DNA from: an uncultured Prevotella sp.
GTDB lineage: Bacteria > Bacteroidota > Bacteroidia > Bacteroidales > Bacteroidaceae
Length of the DNA stretch: 18,328 nt
Assembly (NCBI GenBank): GCA_900542795.1
Contig: UQPD01000034.1
Location: forward strand, 1-18,328
Reading direction: 5' to 3'
In this document: one piece after another, positions 15,302 through 18,328 of the stretch
Layout: each line of letters begins with the position of its first letter
Position numbering within the stretch: position 1 is the stretch's first letter
Made by a program: the position numbers and the translations under genes
Notes under the pieces: model-generated
Told to the model about the DNA's origin: nothing
Seen by the model: only the letters and a program-made list of their open reading frames with translations
Database searches by the model: none

Positions 15302-18080
15302 ATTGAACCCCTTTCTTCCGCTCTTTATACTCTATGGGTGTCATATTAAAATATTCTTTGAAACACCGCGTAAGGTAGTTGGGAGTGGTAAAACCAACTT
15401 CGTATGCTATTTGCGATACATTTAAATCGGTGCGTGTGAGCAATTCAGCAGCTTTCTTTAAGCGCTCAACACGTAAAAGTTCAATCGGAGTGGTGCCTGT
15501 TAAACTTTTTACTTTGCGATAAAGTTGGGTGCGATCCATACCCATAATGCCTGCTAACTTCTCAACAGAAAAATCAAAATCGTGCATCCCCTTGCCAATA
15601 CATTGTAGCAACTGTTGCATAAAGTCTTTGTCGATACTCTCTAAATTGGGTGTTATGAGCATCGACTTGTTGTTGAAATAGTCGCGTAGCCTTTGGCGAT
15701 TGGCTATAAGGCTCTTTAGCTGTACACAGAAAACTTCTGGGCTAAATGGTTTTGAAAGGTAAGAGTCTGCTCCGCATTCCAAACCCTTAATGCGTTGCTC
15801 GTCGAGTGAACAAGCGGTAAGCAACATCACTGGAATTTGAGCGGTGTGTTCATTGCCTTTTAAATGTTTACATAGCTCCCAACCATTCATTTCGGGCATC
15901 ATAACATCGCAGACAATAGCGTCGGGCACAAGGCGCAAAGCCTTTTGCAAACCTTCTTGACCATTGGCTGCACAAGTTACCTCATATTTCTCCTTAAGTA
16001 GTAAGGTTAGGTAGCTGCGTATATCTTCATTGTCATCGATAATAAGGACCTTGGGTAAATTGGGGTTAGGCACAGGTACATTGTCTGCATGTGGTAACAC
16101 AGGGGTTGAAGCTATCGATGGGGAATTTTCATTATTCTCCTCCTCGTTTACCAATGGTTTTTCCTGAGTTGTGGGTTGTGTACATGGAATGCGCACGGTA
16201 AATCGTGTACCTTTGCCTAACATACTTTCAACGTGTATACTTCCACCATGCAACTCTACAAAGATTTTCACAATGGCAAGTCCTATGCCCGATCCATCGT
16301 GACTAACATCTGCTTGATAGAATTGTTCGAAGATGTGAGGGAGCTTTTCAGCAGCAATGCCTTTACCCGTGTCTTGAATAATAAGTACAAACTGGGCTTT
16401 AGCATCGGTTGCAGTTTGAGCTTCAATGTGAGCATTCACCTCAATACTTCCCCCTTCGGGCGTGTATTTAAAAGCATTTGAAAGGAGGTTATACACCACA
16501 CTCTCCATTTTTGAACGGTCGATTGTGCAGCGAAGCAAGTCGGGGTGGGATGGTTGTGTAAAGTTTATTTTGTAGCGAATTAGTTTTTTGTTCGCAATGG
16601 CGCGAAATGAGTCGCACCATCCCATAAGCGCTTGGTCAATACGTACGCGGGTAGGTGTGAGATGGAGTTTTCCCTCTTCGAATTTTCTGAAATCAAGCAT
16701 CTGTCCCACTAAACGCAGCAAAGTGTGTGTGTTGGTTTTAACCATGTAGAGCATGCTGCATTGCTCGGGTGTGAGATTAGGGGCATTGCATAATTGCTCA
16801 ATGGGAGCAGAGATTAACGTAAGGGGTGTACGCAAGTCGTGTGACACCTCGGTAAAGTAACTCAACTTTTGGCGAGTGCTCTCTTCAAGTTCTTGGGTCT
16901 TTTTTTCAAGGTCGTGCGTAATAGACACCAATTGCTTGTGTTGTTCCTCGAGTTTACGCTTTTGATGGTCGAGTATCTTATTGCGGTGCATGCTCACGTA
17001 GTAGGCACGAATGCCGATAACCAAAGTTATGCCAATGAGAAAAATGATAATGGCACTTGCTAAGAGAAGCATGTGCTGCATAGCATTTTTAGAGAGCGAT
17101 TTGTCGATTATCGAGTCCATTTGCACAATGCGACGGTCTTTCTCTTCCATTTGGTCAATCTGCATGCGGAACACGCGCATGGTTGTAGCATTGATAATGG
17201 CTGGTTTAAGGGCCGTAATGCGTTGGTAAGGTTCATTCTGCAAAATTTGCATAGCGCATTGTATGGCTTTGTCTCCACCCGTTTGATAAACAAAGGTAGC
17301 CGAGAGTTTGCCTTGTTCCACATTGTGCAACCCACCATCAGGTACATTCAGCCCATCCACCCCAATCACGTCGATGTGTTTAAGGTGACGTTTTTTTGTA
17401 AAATCATTTATGCGCACTCCCGTGCGGTCATTGGGTGCTATGATGATGTCGGGCATAATGCCTGTGTTGAACAGTGAGTCAAGTTGTGCTTCAAGGTGTG
17501 GTCCTTCCCAACCCACTCGACATTGTGCAATGACTTTTACATTGGGGGCAGTTTTTAGTACATCATATAAACCCTCGTGTCGTTGTTGCGCTGCATTACC
17601 TTTAACATCGCCCATAAGTTCCATTATGGTGCCTTTGCCATTGAGTGTGTGCACAACATACGAGCCAATATCGCGTCCTAATTCATAGTTGCTAAAATCT
17701 ATAAGGGTGGTATAGTGCTTGGTTGCCACTTCTTGTCCGAGCACAACAACGGGGATGCCACGCTTTATAATAGACTGAATTTGAGAGTCAATTAAAACGG
17801 AGTCGCAAGGAGAAACCACAAGCAAATCGATGCCTTTTTTCAGCATACTGTCAATTTGTGCCTTTTGCAGTTGTCCATCCATTGGGCTACTCCGAAAATC
17901 GAGTTCAACGTTGCGCTTATGGAATGAAGCTTCGCGTTTCATTTCCCTATTCATTTGTTGATGCCACGCATCGTCTGAATTTTGTGCCACACCGATATGG
18001 TATGCTTTATGTTTTGTGCTGCAAGCCACAGTCATCCCGATTGCAACTGCACATAATAGGTAAAGTACAATTTTTTTCAT
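15300..18080 (-). CDS. Hybrid two-component system regulator with periplasmic sugar-binding-like sensor
   Basis: A one-protein signalling system of 926 residues. The N-terminus is a signal or anchor with a loose lipobox (Cys20). A type-1 periplasmic-binding-protein domain of the ribose/galactose-binding kind follows (about 25-300; SPMDGQLQKAQIDSML, DLLVVSPCDS, DVIGVDG). Then come one membrane span (about 337-358), a coiled stretch (366-405), the histidine kinase with phospho-acceptor His414 in SHDLRTPL, N-box NLLSNAFKYTPEGG (531-544), QDTGKGI and DGSGIGLA. The receiver domain (about 676-795) has Asp682/683, phospho-acceptor Asp725, Thr755 and Lys777. An AraC-type DNA-binding domain ends the protein (about 825-922). 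All catalytic residues are intact. Such regulators with a sugar-binding-protein sensor include fructose-responsive BT1754 of Bacteroides. The ATG at 18080 gives the proper signal sequence; its targets are not evident here. Confidence 0.93.
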   Translation of the reverse strand: MKKIVLYLLCAVAIGMTVACSTKHKAYHIGVAQNSDDAWHQQMNREMKREASFHKRNVELDFRSSPMDGQLQKAQIDSMLKKGIDLLVVSPCDSVLIDSQIQSIIKRGIPVVVLGQEVATKHYTTLIDFSNYELGRDIGSYVVHTLNGKGTIMELMGDVKGNAAQQRHEGLYDVLKTAPNVKVIAQCRVGWEGPHLEAQLDSLFNTGIMPDIIIAPNDRTGVRINDFTKKRHLKHIDVIGVDGLNVPDGGLHNVEQGKLSATFVYQTGGDKAIQCAMQILQNEPYQRITALKPAIINATTMRVFRMQIDQMEEKDRRIVQMDSIIDKSLSKNAMQHMLLLASAIIIFLIGITLVIGIRAYYVSMHRNKILDHQKRKLEEQHKQLVSITHDLEKKTQELEESTRQKLSYFTEVSHDLRTPLTLISAPIEQLCNAPNLTPEQCSMLYMVKTNTHTLLRLVGQMLDFRKFEEGKLHLTPTRVRIDQALMGWCDSFRAIANKKLIRYKINFTQPSHPDLLRCTIDRSKMESVVYNLLSNAFKYTPEGGSIEVNAHIEAQTATDAKAQFVLIIQDTGKGIAAEKLPHIFEQFYQADVSHDGSGIGLAIVKIFVELHGGSIHVESMLGKGTRFTVRIPCTQPTTQEKPLVNEEENNENSPSIASTPVLPHADNVPVPNPNLPKVLIIDDNEDIRSYLTLLLKEKYEVTCAANGQEGLQKALRLVPDAIVCDVMMPEMNGWELCKHLKGNEHTAQIPVMLLTACSLDEQRIKGLECGADSYLSKPFSPEVFCVQLKSLIANRQRLRDYFNNKSMLITPNLESIDKDFMQQLLQCIGKGMHDFDFSVEKLAGIMGMDRTQLYRKVKSLTGTTPIELLRVERLKKAAELLTRTDLNVSQIAYEVGFTTPNYLTRCFKEYFNMTPIEYKERKKGVQ

Positions 18081-18107
18081 AAGGTGGTGTAGAAAGAAAA
18101 GTTGTGG

Positions 18108-18115
18108 CAAAGGTA
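18108..18115 (-). promoter_or_regulatory. Candidate -7 box of the hybrid regulator gene
   Basis: The minus strand reads TACCTTTG, a full TAnnTTTG match, placing the transcript start about 20-25 bases before the ATG at 18080. At 21 bases upstream is TTTC (18140-18137), one base from the TTTG consensus, and it lies in the loop of the hairpin at 18126-18154, so promoter and hairpin overlap. Confidence 0.55.
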
Positions 18116-18125
18116 CAAAAAAGAA

Positions 18126-18154
18126 AAAACCGAGATGAAATATATCTCGGTTTT
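18126..18154. terminator. CCGAGAT hairpin, copy 1
   Basis: CCGAGAT (18130-18136) pairs with ATCTCGG (18144-18150), extended by flanking A and T runs. It has the form of a bidirectional terminator and would stop minus-strand transcription coming from the right just before the regulator gene's promoter. Confidence 0.7.
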
Positions 18155-18173
18155 AATTTTGCCTTTTGTTCAT

Positions 18174-18206
18174 AAAAAAAACCGAGATAAAAAATATCTC
18201 GGTTTT
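18174..18206. terminator. CCGAGAT hairpin, copy 2
   Basis: CCGAGATA (18182-18189) pairs perfectly with TATCTCGG (18195-18202), again flanked by A and T runs. It is nearly the same as copy 1 located 52 bases before, and the left half of a third copy begins at 18316 and is cut by the window end. Confidence 0.7.
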
Positions 18207-18209
18207 AAC

Positions 18210-18298
18210 TTTGTCGGAAAGAGGCGACCTTTAGCTCATGGGTTGCCTTTTTCATTTTTTGTCGGAAAGAGGCGACCTTTAGCTCATGGGTTGCCTTT
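18210..18298. repeat. Tandem 41-bp direct repeat with hairpin
   Basis: Two identical 41-base copies (18210-18250 and 18258-18298, period 48) start TTTGTCGGAAAGAGGCGACC and end TTGCCTTT. In each, GGCGACC can pair with GGTTGCC with one mismatch across TTTAGCTCATG, and in copy 1 a T-rich tail follows on the plus strand. They form terminator-like hairpins better suited to plus-strand transcription. No open frame is associated. Confidence 0.75.
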
Positions 18299-18328
18299 TG
18301 TACAAAAAAGAAAAACCGAGATAAAAAT

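Larger units (their letters stand above)
18113..18328. repeat. Intergenic hairpin array, running off the window
   Basis: The 24-base stretch at 18113-18136 (GTACAAAAAAGAAAAAACCG then AGAT) recurs with one base less at 18300-18322. Between them are two CCGAGAT hairpins and two copies of the 41-base repeat. The array therefore looks like a composite unit of about 187 bases starting again at the edge. No gene is seen in this 248-base upstream region of the regulator. Confidence 0.6.

Noticed and set aside
18223..18247. Resemblance of GGCGACC...TTTAGCTCATGGG to a tRNA 5' half
   Set aside because: No anticodon arm, T-arm or matching 3' acceptor strand follows; the repeat fits a hairpin terminator better.

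Overview
The window looks like chromosomal DNA of a Bacteroidales bacterium, most likely Prevotellaceae. The basis is the type of proteins present: a large TonB-dependent receptor, DUF5689 and choice-of-anchor-J-type lipoproteins, a lipoprotein TamL, and a one-protein hybrid two-component regulator. Promoter-like TAnnTTTG boxes of the Bacteroidetes type and the near absence of Shine-Dalgarno sequences agree with this. The assignment is by recognition only; no search was run.

Left block (about 1-7600). Four minus-strand genes form a probable operon, in order: a TonB-dependent outer-membrane receptor (6240-3556), a DUF5689 lipoprotein (3538-2531), a two-domain binding lipoprotein (2467-1211) and a DNA/RNA non-specific endonuclease lipoprotein (1111-146). 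A secreted endonuclease/exonuclease/phosphatase-family protein (6459-7595) is transcribed divergently from it. All three lipoproteins have acidic residues right after the lipid-bearing cysteine, as Bacteroidetes surface-export signals do. Together they suggest a cell-surface system that binds and cuts extracellular nucleic acid and imports a product through the receptor. That function is inferred. Hairpins sit between genes 2 and 3 and between genes 3 and 4; the second resembles a terminator.

Middle block (about 7600-15200). The intergenic region between convergent genes (7596-7878) holds a strong terminator and an inverted pair of a dispersed repeat also found at 25-70. It is followed, on the minus strand, by the outer-membrane assembly pair TamL (10371-7879) and TamB (15197-10605). 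A terminator and a long imperfect palindrome with alternative pairings separate tamB from tamL.

Right block (15300-18328). A hybrid two-component regulator (18080-15300) combines a sugar-binding-protein-like sensor, one membrane span, a histidine kinase, a receiver and an AraC-type DNA-binding domain. Its target locus is not in the window. Upstream of it lies a dense array of hairpins and direct repeats that runs off the end.

The most unusual non-coding features are two inverted heptamer-repeat elements (74-147 and 15222-15301) that share an 18-bp core and each abut the stop codon of a minus-strand gene, the palindrome between tamB and tamL, and the hairpin array at the right edge.
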